Source of the DNA: Deltaproteobacteria bacterium ADurb.Bin207
GTDB taxonomy: Bacteria > Myxococcota_A > Polyangia > Polyangiales > Polyangiaceae
Assembly (NCBI GenBank): GCA_002070115.1
Contig: MWCO01000006.1
Coordinates: 62,001-126,000, forward strand
Direction: 5' to 3'
Length of the DNA stretch: 64,000 bases
Position 1 is the stretch's first letter. Each line of letters begins with the position of its first letter. The position numbers were made by a program, and so were the translations under genes. Shown in pieces: positions 1 to 8,596 of the stretch. The notes under the pieces were generated by a model that worked only from the letters and a program-made list of their open reading frames with translations, was not told the DNA's origin and made no database searches.

Positions 1-285
1 GCCGTGCTAACCCTTGGCGTCTTCGTCGTCGGTCGACAGGCCGATTCTCTTGCGCAACTTCCCGTCAAGGTATTCGGTCAGGCCATTCATGACGTTGGCG
101 TATTTCTATCGAAAATCGTCCCAAATTTGCACGTATACGTACCTGCCAGGCCCTTGCTGACGGGAGAAGCGGTCGATAGTCACCTTGGTCCGTACTTCGC
201 GATGTCCGGACTGCAAAGCCTTGGCTGGACCGTCGGGCTTCTCACCTTTTCGATTCTCATCTTCCAGAAACGTGATTTTCTGTGA
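1..285 (+). CDS. ABC-2 type transporter permease, C-terminal fragment
   Basis: The reading frame is open from the first base, so this is the end of a gene that starts left of the window. About 94 residues are visible. They contain a hydrophobic start, a loop with a Pro-rich LPV and VPARPLL stretch, a final membrane helix and a short charged tail ending QKRDFL. That tail is typical of the last helix of ABC-2 export permeases of the gliding or Na+ export type; the assignment is by pattern only. The stop codon overlaps the GTG start of the next gene by 4 bases (GTGA), so the two are probably translated together and may belong to one transport system. Confidence 0.6.
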   Translation, partial: AVLTLGVFVVGRQADSLAQLPVKVFGQAIHDVGVFLSKIVPNLHVYVPARPLLTGEAVDSHLGPYFAMSGLQSLGWTVGLLTFSILIFQKRDFL

Positions 286-938
286 CTACGATTCGACGCG
301 CGGCCCCTCATATCCTCGTGGCGCTAAGCCTCGCCATCGGCGCCGCAGGGTGGATGACCGCGCGCATGCTGCGACAGGGTGAACTCGAACTGCGTACCGC
401 ACAAGCCCTCGCCGCAACCGGAGAGCTGGAACAAGCCACCATTCACGCAAGAAAAGCCGCTTCCTACTTCGTTCCGAACGCTCCCCACGTCCCCGCCGCC
501 TATGCCCAACTCATCTCCATCGCGCAACTCGCCGAAGGAAGAGGCGATACCCAAACCGCTCTTTTTGCCTGGAATGCCGTTCGAACCGCCGCCTACTCCA
601 GTCGCTGGATTTCTGTCCCCCACCAGCAAGAAGTCGCCATCGCGGATGCCTCCATCGCAAGACTGACTTCTCGACAACCCGTCCCCTACGGAGCCAACCA
701 GGACCCGGATGCACGCCAAAAAAAAATGCTCGACTTGCTCAGCCGTCAAAATTACCCGCGTATGCCCTGGGTATTTGCGTTGCTCGGCGGATTTGTCGCC
801 GTATCCGTCGGTCTGCTGCACATCGGATGGCATGGACTCAACCACCCCAAGGCCAACACCTTGCCAAGACTCCGTGTCGGTATCGCCCTCACCGCTTTCG
901 GTCTCGTTGCCTGGGCCCTCGCCCTGTGGAACGCCTAA
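282..938 (+). CDS. Membrane protein of unknown function coupled to the ABC permease
   Basis: This is a 218-residue protein starting at a GTG that overlaps the stop of the upstream permease. It has one N-terminal membrane helix (about residues 9-28), a soluble middle of about 130 residues, and two C-terminal helices (about 163-182 and 197-216). The middle is Ala-rich and helical, with the feel of a single TPR-like hairpin pair (AQALAATGELEQATIHARKA), so it may hold a short helical repeat exposed outside the membrane. I do not recognise a family. The overlap suggests it serves the same ABC system as its neighbour, which is inference only. Confidence 0.7.
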   Translation: MTTIRRAAPHILVALSLAIGAAGWMTARMLRQGELELRTAQALAATGELEQATIHARKAASYFVPNAPHVPAAYAQLISIAQLAEGRGDTQTALFAWNAVRTAAYSSRWISVPHQQEVAIADASIARLTSRQPVPYGANQDPDARQKKMLDLLSRQNYPRMPWVFALLGGFVAVSVGLLHIGWHGLNHPKANTLPRLRVGIALTAFGLVAWALALWNA

Positions 939-942
939 ACTG

Positions 943-1836
943 TCAAAATATCCCCACCACCGACCAACCCAACCCCGTCGGCAGGCCCATCGGCATCCAA
1001 TACATCCCAGCGCAATCCATGGAAACGTCTTGCGGAACCGGAATCAACCACGCCGACGCCGTTCCCACCACCACTCCCCCAACCATCGCCCCGACCTCCA
1101 CCTCGGAAGGACGGTAGGAGTTCACGTTGTCCAGGTATAATCGTGGCAAACTCGCGCCCACAGCAGCGCCTACGACAGACCCGACGATCACATCCGAGAA
1201 ATAATGCTTCCCTGCTCGGACACGCAGGTTTGCTGTCGCACTCGCCATCGTGAGTTCTGCCCCCCATAACGTGGCACGGGAGACTTCATCATGGCTCTGA
1301 ACACCAAAAAGAAAGGAGCCCGCCACCGCCGCGGTAAAAACCATCGCTGAATGCCCCGAAAAAAACGATAGATGGGAGTCCTTGTCGTCGCTGTCCCTCC
1401 CGCGCAGCTCGGAGGAGTACACATAGGGTCTTGGACGCTGAACCAGATACTTCGCCGCTGACTGCAACAATAGGGTCACGGATAACGATTCGGCGTAAAT
1501 CATGCCTCGATGCGCCGCGGATTCGTTCATTCCATCGCCAACGACAGCCATCACTGGCGCCGCCACCGTCAACGCGGCAAGCATGTCGCTTCGCGCGGAA
1601 GCCCCCGCCGAATGACGCCCCCGAACCGATTCATCCCACGGTATTAATTCATGTTTCCACCGGGTCGTCGTATCCACCTCGAGGGTTGAGAAAGCCAACG
1701 AGCCCGCCACAAAAACGCCAGTCAAGGCAGCCTCTCGCCCGTAATGGACACGCCAGGGGGAATCGTCGGCCAGCGCTTGCCCCGGGATGACCCACCCCAA
1801 CGCAACCCAAACGACTCCTTTTCGCCAAATTCCCAT
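943..1836 (-). CDS. PAP2-superfamily phosphatase, secreted or membrane-bound
   Basis: A phosphatidic-acid-phosphatase-type (PAP2) enzyme, a family that removes phosphate from lipid or other phosphate esters at the outer face of the membrane. All three family motifs are visible, numbering from an upstream TTG: K130 with R137-P138, S161-G162-H163, and R206 with H212 and D216. A signal peptide or first helix ends near ALADD, and hydrophobic segments surround the motifs. I prefer the ATG at 1836. It shares one base with the stop of the upstream methyltransferase (TGATG), an arrangement typical of coupled translation. The natural substrate cannot be told from sequence. Confidence 0.85.
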   Translation of the reverse strand: MGIWRKGVVWVALGWVIPGQALADDSPWRVHYGREAALTGVFVAGSLAFSTLEVDTTTRWKHELIPWDESVRGRHSAGASARSDMLAALTVAAPVMAVVGDGMNESAAHRGMIYAESLSVTLLLQSAAKYLVQRPRPYVYSSELRGRDSDDKDSHLSFFSGHSAMVFTAAVAGSFLFGVQSHDEVSRATLWGAELTMASATANLRVRAGKHYFSDVIVGSVVGAAVGASLPRLYLDNVNSYRPSEVEVGAMVGGVVVGTASAWLIPVPQDVSMDCAGMYWMPMGLPTGLGWSVVGIF

Positions 1837-2576
1837 CAAGGTCGCCTTGCCCGTATCCAGGCGTGAAACGAGCCAAGAGCAAACGCACTCCCGGTCTGCG
1901 GATCGATGATCTGCACGTCTTCGAAGCCAATGGTTTCAAGGAATTCACGCCATTGCCGCACGGTATATAGCCTCATCGACGTGTGTTTTACGATGCGCTG
2001 GCCCTGTTCCTCAAAGGTCCACCGGGCGTCGATGCACTGCCGCAACCCATCGTAGCTCCGCTCTTGGGTAACCAACATCGAGCCTACACGATGGGTATCG
2101 CGCGGCTCGAAATTCAACAAAATCCCCTCCAAAGGTGAAATATCAATCAACATCACCCCCCCAGGACGAAGCAAATTCCAAAATGTCTCGATCTGGGCGC
2201 GATCCCCCGCGTTGTCGAAATAACCCACACTCCCCCACATACATAAAAGCGCGTCGAATGACTTTCCCAACCGAACGTCGCGCATATCCCCATGCTCGAA
2301 AACCGCCTGCACAGCCGCTTTCGACGCCCTCCTCTTCGCATGCTCCAGCAGGACTTCGGAGCGATCGATCCCGGTGACGTGAAAACCCCGACGCGCCAGT
2401 TCGATCGCGTGATCCCCTGGACCGCAAGGAATATCGACAACCGAACATCCCGTCGGCAAGTCGAGAAAAGCCACCACCGCCTCTGACTCCCGCGCAATAT
2501 CCCCCGGAGAACGGAAGGACAAATGCAACGGCACCCACGGGCCTTCAAAAAAACCATCGCTCCAATGGGGCGTCAT
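1836..2576 (-). CDS. Class I SAM-dependent methyltransferase
   Basis: A Rossmann-fold methyltransferase of about 246 residues. Motif I is clear (VVDIPCGPGDHAIELA), followed by an acidic end of strand 2 (TGIDRSEVLLEHAK), the GDMRD segment and a typical post-motif (LRPGGVMLIDISP). An upstream ATG at 2627 would add 17 residues (MYCATLF...) that do not look like the family. The ATG at 2576 begins MTPHWSDGFFEGPW, which does, so I chose it. Its stop is fused to the start of the PAP2 gene. The substrate is unknown; the middle resembles small-molecule methyltransferases of the ubiE/COQ5-like group. Confidence 0.8.
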   Translation of the reverse strand: MTPHWSDGFFEGPWVPLHLSFRSPGDIARESEAVVAFLDLPTGCSVVDIPCGPGDHAIELARRGFHVTGIDRSEVLLEHAKRRASKAAVQAVFEHGDMRDVRLGKSFDALLCMWGSVGYFDNAGDRAQIETFWNLLRPGGVMLIDISPLEGILLNFEPRDTHRVGSMLVTQERSYDGLRQCIDARWTFEEQGQRIVKHTSMRLYTVRQWREFLETIGFEDVQIIDPQTGSAFALGSFHAWIRARRP

Positions 2577-2601
2577 GGGGTTGAATGTAAACAAATCCTC
2601 G

Positions 2602-2630
2602 TTGACAAACAATGTGGCACAGTACATATC
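2602..2630 (+). promoter_or_regulatory. Candidate sigma70-type promoter for the carbohydrate-binding lipoprotein
   Basis: A perfect -35 hexamer TTGACA lies at 2602-2607. A weak -10 (TACATA or ACATAT) follows 15-17 bases later. A purine-rich CGAGG, a possible ribosome site, follows at about 2648, just before the signal-peptide-coding frame. The -35 is convincing and the -10 is poor. Confidence 0.4.
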
Positions 2631-2651
2631 GAACGTGCCTCACAACCGAGG

Positions 2652-3718
2652 TACGTTAGATCTCTTCTCTCTCGTATCGCTATCCTCGTTGGGCTGCTAG
2701 CTTGCTTGATGGCTTGCGGCGTCAAGGGGTCCCCACCGATGCGCTCACTTCCCAGGCAGCGAGTGTGCATCCACCACCATCCTTTCAGGCCGCATGGTCC
2801 AGCCTTTTCGTTCGAGGTACTTTCAACGACTGGGAAGCGACACCCATGCACCTGGAAGGGGACAACGAGTGGGCTGTTGAAATCGTTTCGAACACCTCCA
2901 AAACCGAAAGCTTCACGTTCGATGTTTTTGGTGACGGGCGCGTGACCTTGGGAGATGACGACGGCGACCAGACAGCGATTGTCCCCGCGGGCATCGATGC
3001 ATCGGCCCTGAACATGCTGCCAATACAACTATCCGTCGATGGACAATCTGGTCGCGTAAGCACCATTTATGTGGATGAGGAGCATGCAACTGCCCATGTG
3101 CCGGTTTGCTGTCTATCGAAAGGATCGGAAGCGACACTTTCTATCGATCGTGTGGTGAAGGAGCAACGCTGGAAGGGGGAAGTAACGTGGGTGGTCGATG
3201 GTAGTGTGGACCCGATCGTAACGCAGCTTCGGTGGGTCGAAGCCTCCCTCGAGGACATGGGGATGCTTGAAGTCGAGGTGTTTTCGGATCGTTGGGAGGC
3301 AGACCACCTGGTTACCTCTCCTTATTCGGACGTTGGTGTGTACCTTGGGGACTGGCCGGCCGGAAACCTGCTCGGGCATACCGGAAACACCGGCGAAGCA
3401 TTGTTCTATCTTGCCCCGGTCACGGTTGTTCTTCGCTCGCCTTACGATACGGGAATGGGTCGCGCCCTTTATCTCACCGGGGCCAGTTCTTATCTGGGCG
3501 ACTGGCAAACGGCAACGCGCATGGTTTGGGCCGATGGCCAACGGAAGTGGCAGCGGAGTCTACTGCTTGGCCTCCCTTTCAAGATCATGCTGGCGGATTG
3601 GTCGCAGGGCGAACACATCTCGACGAGTGAGGGGCAATGGGAGCAGGGGCCGAATCGCGTGGAGGAACCACCGCAGGGCACCTCGTGGAGCGAGATGACG
3701 GTATACCCGATTTTTTGA
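2652..3718 (+). pseudogene. Starch-binding-type lipoprotein, apparently split by a one-base frameshift
   Basis: The body (frame of 2702-3718, 338 residues) contains an N-terminal CBM48-like stretch (LFVRGTFNDWEATPMHL) and a C-terminal CBM20-like domain (ALYLTGASSYLGDWQTA...KIMLADWSQGEHISTS), both typical of glucan binding. In its own frame it has only a TTG start and no signal peptide. A good lipoprotein signal (SLLSRIAILVGLLACLMAC followed by GVKG) is encoded just upstream in another frame, at about 2658-2729. Adding one G to the run GGGG at 2726-2729 joins the two into ACGVKGVPTDALTSQ. That upstream frame also lacks an ATG, GTG or TTG near the signal; a GTT at 2655 stands where a start would fit. 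It may be a decaying gene, a sequencing error, or a real -1 frameshift site. Confidence 0.6.
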
Positions 3719-3808
3719 GCGTTTTTACCGTACGGAAAGAATAAGCCTGTCGGAGTTCATGAGTGGGCATGGACAAGCGCGTCGTGCTTGGTTATTACCA
3801 TAGGATTC

Positions 3809-5074
3809 ATGGCAAGCTGGTGGGAAAGCCAGTGGACATCGTTCGTATCGTCGTATGACGCCCCGACGGCGATGGTGCAATCCAATCCCAAGGCCATCCT
3901 GATTGGGATAGGAAGCCTTGTGGCCGGATATCTTGCGATTGGATATGTTCCGGCAATCGCATCGCTGGCTGGGCTTCGAGATCCTTGGATTCCCGCCCTA
4001 TTTGCTATTTTAGGAGCGTTTTGTTCCTACCTGGCATGGCGTCATCAAGCCACGGGTCCGATCGGCAGCACGTGCATGCTGTTGGACACGGCGCTGTATA
4101 CATCGTCGCTGACCCTCGCCGCCGTTCGTTCCGAATACCCGTTTTCGCTGGGATTTTCTATCGCTTTAGCCCTATTTTTGCTTGCGTTTCCTTCGCGTGT
4201 CTATTCTCTGACCTGGTTGATTGCGTTGGCGACAACCGGGCCATCGGTGGTCATCACCGCGCTGTGGGGGCATGATGCGACGGTGGCCCTGGTAGTATGG
4301 GCAGCTTGTTCTCTGGCGATCACCGCATCGTATCGAACGGGTCAGCAACGCGCGTTGGTCCAGCAGAACCTTCGTCTTCGAAATGCACTTGGCACCGCGG
4401 ATCAAGTCGCGGAACACACGATGGAAACGGCTTTGGCGGCGTCGTTGCTCGATATCGGCCATTTTTTGCACGAATTGCGGAATCTGCGCGCGGTCGAGCA
4501 GACGAATCTGCAATTCGTGAGAGAAGAAGGAAAGCTCGAAGGCGATGTCCTCGAAGCCTTGGACGATGCCATTGCAGCCCAGGACAAGGAAAACGCTCTC
4601 ATTTCGGAAGCGATCGAGCGTCTGCGAAGAAAAGCAACTCCAGCCAAGAAAAGCTTTTCCCTTCACGATGTACTATCCCGTTTCGTCCATGAACAGCCCG
4701 AGGGGCTTGCGTTGACGCTCGATTTTCAAGCGCCGCCTTTTCAGATGCAAGGTGACCCTCGGCATGTTCTAGCGGTGTTGAGCAACCTCATTCGCAATTC
4801 ACAGCGGGCTGGGGCCACACAGGCTCGAATTGCCCTGGAGGCGACGGCCAATGCGAAAGCCGTGGCGTTAGTGGTGGAGGACAATGGCCCCGGATTGCGG
4901 GAAAGCCAAATTCCTGAATTATTCAAACCATTTACGAGCTACGGGGAAGGATTGGGGCTGGGGTTGTATTTGACGAGCCGCTATGTCCAATTGTTGGGAG
5001 GACAGATTGAAGGTGAGAATCGACCGAGTGGCGGGGCTGTTTTTCGTATACTCCTACCGGGCAAACCGGTTTGA
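3809..5074 (+). CDS. Membrane sensor histidine kinase
   Basis: A 421-residue kinase starting at the ATG at 3809 (AGGA a few bases upstream); a TTG at 3788 would add 7 residues. About six membrane helices fill residues 25-175, with no large outside domain. A helical linker and a divergent phospho-acceptor helix follow, FLHELRN with His about 221, which lacks the usual Pro after Asn. The ATP-binding domain has an N box (SNLIRNS), a G1 box (VEDNGPG, about 356-362), an F box (LFKPFTS) and a G2 box (GEGLGLG). The lone receiver gene at 5145 lies 70 bases downstream and is its likely partner. The multi-helix input may sense a membrane or lipid signal. Confidence 0.85.
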   Translation: MASWWESQWTSFVSSYDAPTAMVQSNPKAILIGIGSLVAGYLAIGYVPAIASLAGLRDPWIPALFAILGAFCSYLAWRHQATGPIGSTCMLLDTALYTSSLTLAAVRSEYPFSLGFSIALALFLLAFPSRVYSLTWLIALATTGPSVVITALWGHDATVALVVWAACSLAITASYRTGQQRALVQQNLRLRNALGTADQVAEHTMETALAASLLDIGHFLHELRNLRAVEQTNLQFVREEGKLEGDVLEALDDAIAAQDKENALISEAIERLRRKATPAKKSFSLHDVLSRFVHEQPEGLALTLDFQAPPFQMQGDPRHVLAVLSNLIRNSQRAGATQARIALEATANAKAVALVVEDNGPGLRESQIPELFKPFTSYGEGLGLGLYLTSRYVQLLGGQIEGENRPSGGAVFRILLPGKPV

Positions 5075-5144
5075 ATCCAGGGTCATCCAGAAACCTGAAA
5101 TATCGATTTGAATATCGAAGTGGGGCTGGTATATTTGGAGAATC

Positions 5145-5516
5145 ATGGATCGAGGGGAACATGCACGGGTATTGCTTATCGTCGAGGATCGAGCGGATGT
5201 AGGCTTGGCGTTTCGGCGCTATTTCAGTCGCTACTTTGATTCCGTGCTGCTTGCCTCTACACCCGCGCAAGCCGAGTCGATTCTGCAAGGAGAGCCATCG
5301 CCCACCCATATGATTTGCGACCATTGGCTCGGGGAAGGCATTCCGGTGGGACTCATCCTTCTGTCGAAGTGGAGAGCGCAATTTCCAAGCCTGAAACGCT
5401 GTATCATCGTGTCTGGCTCCGAAATCGAACCGCTCAGCTTGCCTCCGGGCGTGGACGCGGTGTTCAACAAACCCGCCGACATGTCCCGGATCCGTGAGTT
5501 CTTGCTCGCTGCCTGA
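5145..5516 (+). CDS. Stand-alone response-regulator receiver domain
   Basis: A 123-residue receiver (REC) with no output domain. The acidic pair E14-D15, the phospho-acceptor D59 (CDHWLG), the switch Ser S90 (IIVSGSE) and the conserved Lys K109 (FNKPAD) are all present, so it should be phosphorylated. It follows the histidine kinase in the same direction. Such single-domain regulators act by binding another protein or pass phosphate along a relay; no DNA-binding part is seen here. AGAATC precedes the ATG, a poor ribosome site. Confidence 0.88.
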   Translation: MDRGEHARVLLIVEDRADVGLAFRRYFSRYFDSVLLASTPAQAESILQGEPSPTHMICDHWLGEGIPVGLILLSKWRAQFPSLKRCIIVSGSEIEPLSLPPGVDAVFNKPADMSRIREFLLAA

Positions 5517-5565
5517 TCGCCCCTGTTCGCTGTCCGAACCACCTCCAAATCACTACTTCATTGGA

Positions 5566-6162
5566 TCAATGGCCCCGATGGAGCCTCCCGAGCTTACGGA
5601 GCGAGGCCACCAAAATTGCCAGAATATCAAAAGAAATCGCAAGCGTAAATCCGAGAAAAAGAAAAAAACCAAATATCGCTCTAGCCCAAGCGTTAGGGGT
5701 TCCTCCAGATTCTTCCCGAAAATAATCGTAGGCGCTCGCCGCCAAAAAGACAGCCGTCATCCCGATACCATAGCTCCACCGGTGTTTCGGACGATATTCC
5801 ATGGCAAAAGCAACACCCAGGGTGATACCTAACCACATACCCGTACAGCGAGCACAAAGCGGAAAAACAACACCTGCCCACTGAAAACTTCGACCGGGAT
5901 CTTGATGGCAAAACGGCCCACACATGCCCGTGACGAACCCATGCCAGGCCTCGAGGTCAACCCCTAGAGCCATCAAGGGAAGATGACCAAAGGTGGCGAG
6001 CGCTAGGCCCACGGCGATGACCAGAACGAGCCGTCGGGACCAAGAAGGCACGGCGTTGCGCGCTTGCTCGAGAGCGTGGATCAAACAAGCAAAGACTTTC
6101 ACGATGAACCGAAACGGAGCACTAGCATTGCTGTTGGTGCAAGGGATGTAAAAAGCAACCAT
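5566..6162 (-). CDS. DUF2085 membrane protein
   Basis: A 198-residue membrane protein with the DUF2085 signature: CHQDPGRSF, then PLCARCTGMWLG about 15 residues later, within four to five helices. The His and three Cys of this family look like a metal or haem site, but its function is not known. It is divergent from the AAA+-like gene at 6195, with only 32 bases between starts, so their promoters must overlap or lie inside the genes. Confidence 0.8.
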   Translation of the reverse strand: MVAFYIPCTNSNASAPFRFIVKVFACLIHALEQARNAVPSWSRRLVLVIAVGLALATFGHLPLMALGVDLEAWHGFVTGMCGPFCHQDPGRSFQWAGVVFPLCARCTGMWLGITLGVAFAMEYRPKHRWSYGIGMTAVFLAASAYDYFREESGGTPNAWARAIFGFFLFLGFTLAISFDILAILVASLRKLGRLHRGH

Positions 6163-6194
6163 GCTTCCGGCCGGAGTGGAGCTAGGATGCCCCC

Positions 6195-8543
6195 GTGCAA
6201 GCTTTGCGAACGCGGTCGTTTTTCATTGCCATCGTAGCCCTGGGTTATGTGGTGTTCGCAGCGCTGCAATCCCGCGACGGCAGCGGAGCCGGATGGCTTG
6301 CCCTTCTGCTTTTTCCCTTCGCGCTCGCCGTAGTGTGGGTGAAAACCCAAGCGCCCACGCGCGGCGAGGATCCCATCGACCCGACCGTACGCTCGGCCAC
6401 GCGCGTCACCGCCGTGGGAACTGCGTTGCTCTTGTCTTCATGGACGGGTGAACCAGGGGTCGCCTCCTTGCTGACAGGAGCCAATGTCGGGACCGCTCTT
6501 GCCACCGTGGCGGCGCTTTTTTCCCTCGCCCGCATCTCGGGTCCGGGAGGATTGCTGCAACCGCCCGCCGCCTCAAAACGTCTCGATGCGACGTCGCTGG
6601 CTGCGATGGTATGGGGAACCGCGATCATGTTGCCTTTGGCGCGAGCGCTTGCGCCAGAGGCAACGACCATGCTCGATCCGTTGTCGGTCGATATTGCCAC
6701 GTTGGTGGCTTCCAGTGGAGCGCTTGGCCTGCTGATCGCCGCATCGTTTCGTGTGCGTGCGCTTCGACGTCTCGAGCTTGGCGTTTCCGACCGTGCCGGG
6801 GCCGCATTTGCCTTGTCGGTCGTTACCCTAGCCATAGCCATCCCTGCCTCACTGTTGCGGGTCGCGCCGCCGGATCGCGTCATGGCGGCCGCGGGCGTCA
6901 TTGCCGCGTGTTGCGTGCAGCTTGCCTGCGTCTCGCAGGAGCCCGGAAGCGTGGCCAAGACCATGCGGACGGCTTTGGGAATGGTTCTTCTCGGTGCTCC
7001 CGTGGGCTTGGCGGGCGTGGCCTTGAGTTTGCGCGCTCCCCAATCGACCGGACTGCTCATTTTGGTTGTCGGAGGCTTGTCGATCCTTGTGGGATTGGTG
7101 GCTCCAGCGCTGTCGAGACCGCTAGGACCGGCACGCTCCCGTTGGCTTCAGGCCATTCAAAAAGCCAATGAAGCGGCTTTGCATCCTGATCCGGACGTGG
7201 CCCTTCGAGACTCGCTCACCACCGTACGCTCCTTGTTGCCGGGGGACAGCGCATCGCCCACGATTTTTCAGGCCTCCCCACCGCAGATGCTCACGATCGA
7301 CCGGGCCGGTTATCTGCATACGCACGAAATCCAGGCTCCGATGACCTTGTATGACATTGCGCAAGCAGAGCCCGAGCGGGCGATTCGTACGGAAGTGCTT
7401 CGAGCGATGGAGGTGCGACGCGCCGAGCTTCGCCCCTTGGTCCAATGGATGGACGCAAGGGGAATGCTTAGTGTAACGCTCATCCGCGACGAGGATGGCC
7501 CGGTCGGCCTTCTCGGAATCCCACGCGGCAAGCGTCGGACCCCCATGAGTTTGGAAGAAGTTCGCGCCGTGCGGGTGCTGGCGGACCGCATCGGTGCCGT
7601 GCTTGGCGTTTCCTCGGCGCTCGCCCGATCTCGGCAACGGGAACTGGAACTGCGGCAACTGGCGGAACGACGGGCGGACGAGATCGATCGGCTACGGTTT
7701 CAATTGTCTGCGAAGAGCGGGCGAATGCGCGCCCATGCCGAACGGCTCGCCTTGCCTTTGCGCGCCACCACCTATAGCCCGGCGGCGGCCATGGCGCTCG
7801 AGCAGGTCCGACGACTGGGAGCGATGGACATTCCCGTGACGTTGCTGACTCCCCCCGGAGTCGATCCCATTGCCTGGGCCGCGGAAGCCCATCTGGCGAG
7901 TTCCCACGCATCCAGCCCTTTTGTGATTGTGTACGGTACCGACACTTCCGAACACGATATCGACCGCTGGCGAGCCGCCGACACTTCGCCTTTGTCTCTT
8001 GCGGATGGTGGAACCTTGTTCGTGATCGACATCGCCGCCCTTCCTCGAACCGTGCAAGACTACATCGCTTCTTGCCTGGCCGAGCGGATCGCACCAGGCC
8101 AAGTCACACCGCTGGATATCGTTCTCATGGTATCCGTTCCCGCAACCGCGGATGTGCTCGTCGCCGCGGCCAGACTCTCGTCCACACTGGCGGATTGGCT
8201 TGGAGACCGCGCCGTGCCGCTGCCGGAACTCGCCGCACGCCCCGAGGACCTGCGTGCGCTCGTGCTCGATCAACTCGCGCGGGCGGGTACACGTCTTCGC
8301 GGAGCCCCGCTTGGCATCGACGATCGCGCGCTCGCGCGATTGATGGAACACCAATGGCCCGGAAACGATGTCGAACTTGCCGACGTTCTGCTTCGCGCCA
8401 CCCTGGTAGCCCAGGAGAAGAGAGTGACGCTGGAGGATCTGCAAACTATTGGATTTATTATAGAATCTTCGAATGCGGAATCATCGGAGCCGCCGCCATC
8501 CCTCGCACCAACCATCCCCAAACCGCGTCGAAGACGCCATTGA
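6195..8543 (+). CDS. Multi-helix membrane protein with GAF-like and degenerate NtrC-type AAA+ domains
   Basis: A 782-residue protein with a GTG start. About eight to ten membrane helices (residues 8-308) precede a GAF-like region (about 330-475), a charged coiled coil (about 478-515) and a C-terminal region that follows the layout of sigma54-activator AAA+ domains. Recognisable pieces are SLADGGTLFVIDIAALP (601-617, Walker B region), LPELAARPEDLRAL (677-689) and WPGNDVELADVLLRA (721-735). The Walker A site is gone (LLTPPGVDP, 551-558, with no GxxGxGK), the DE of Walker B reads ID, no GAFTGA loop is present, and there is no HTH at the end. It should therefore not hydrolyse ATP or bind DNA. I infer a membrane-tethered signalling or scaffold role. 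The tail ends PKPRRRRH. Confidence 0.75.
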   Translation: MQALRTRSFFIAIVALGYVVFAALQSRDGSGAGWLALLLFPFALAVVWVKTQAPTRGEDPIDPTVRSATRVTAVGTALLLSSWTGEPGVASLLTGANVGTALATVAALFSLARISGPGGLLQPPAASKRLDATSLAAMVWGTAIMLPLARALAPEATTMLDPLSVDIATLVASSGALGLLIAASFRVRALRRLELGVSDRAGAAFALSVVTLAIAIPASLLRVAPPDRVMAAAGVIAACCVQLACVSQEPGSVAKTMRTALGMVLLGAPVGLAGVALSLRAPQSTGLLILVVGGLSILVGLVAPALSRPLGPARSRWLQAIQKANEAALHPDPDVALRDSLTTVRSLLPGDSASPTIFQASPPQMLTIDRAGYLHTHEIQAPMTLYDIAQAEPERAIRTEVLRAMEVRRAELRPLVQWMDARGMLSVTLIRDEDGPVGLLGIPRGKRRTPMSLEEVRAVRVLADRIGAVLGVSSALARSRQRELELRQLAERRADEIDRLRFQLSAKSGRMRAHAERLALPLRATTYSPAAAMALEQVRRLGAMDIPVTLLTPPGVDPIAWAAEAHLASSHASSPFVIVYGTDTSEHDIDRWRAADTSPLSLADGGTLFVIDIAALPRTVQDYIASCLAERIAPGQVTPLDIVLMVSVPATADVLVAAARLSSTLADWLGDRAVPLPELAARPEDLRALVLDQLARAGTRLRGAPLGIDDRALARLMEHQWPGNDVELADVLLRATLVAQEKRVTLEDLQTIGFIIESSNAESSEPPPSLAPTIPKPRRRRH

Positions 8544-8596
8544 CCGCTTTCGTTTCGTCGTCCGAATACGCCCCCGCCATCTCGAGATGCGGTCGC

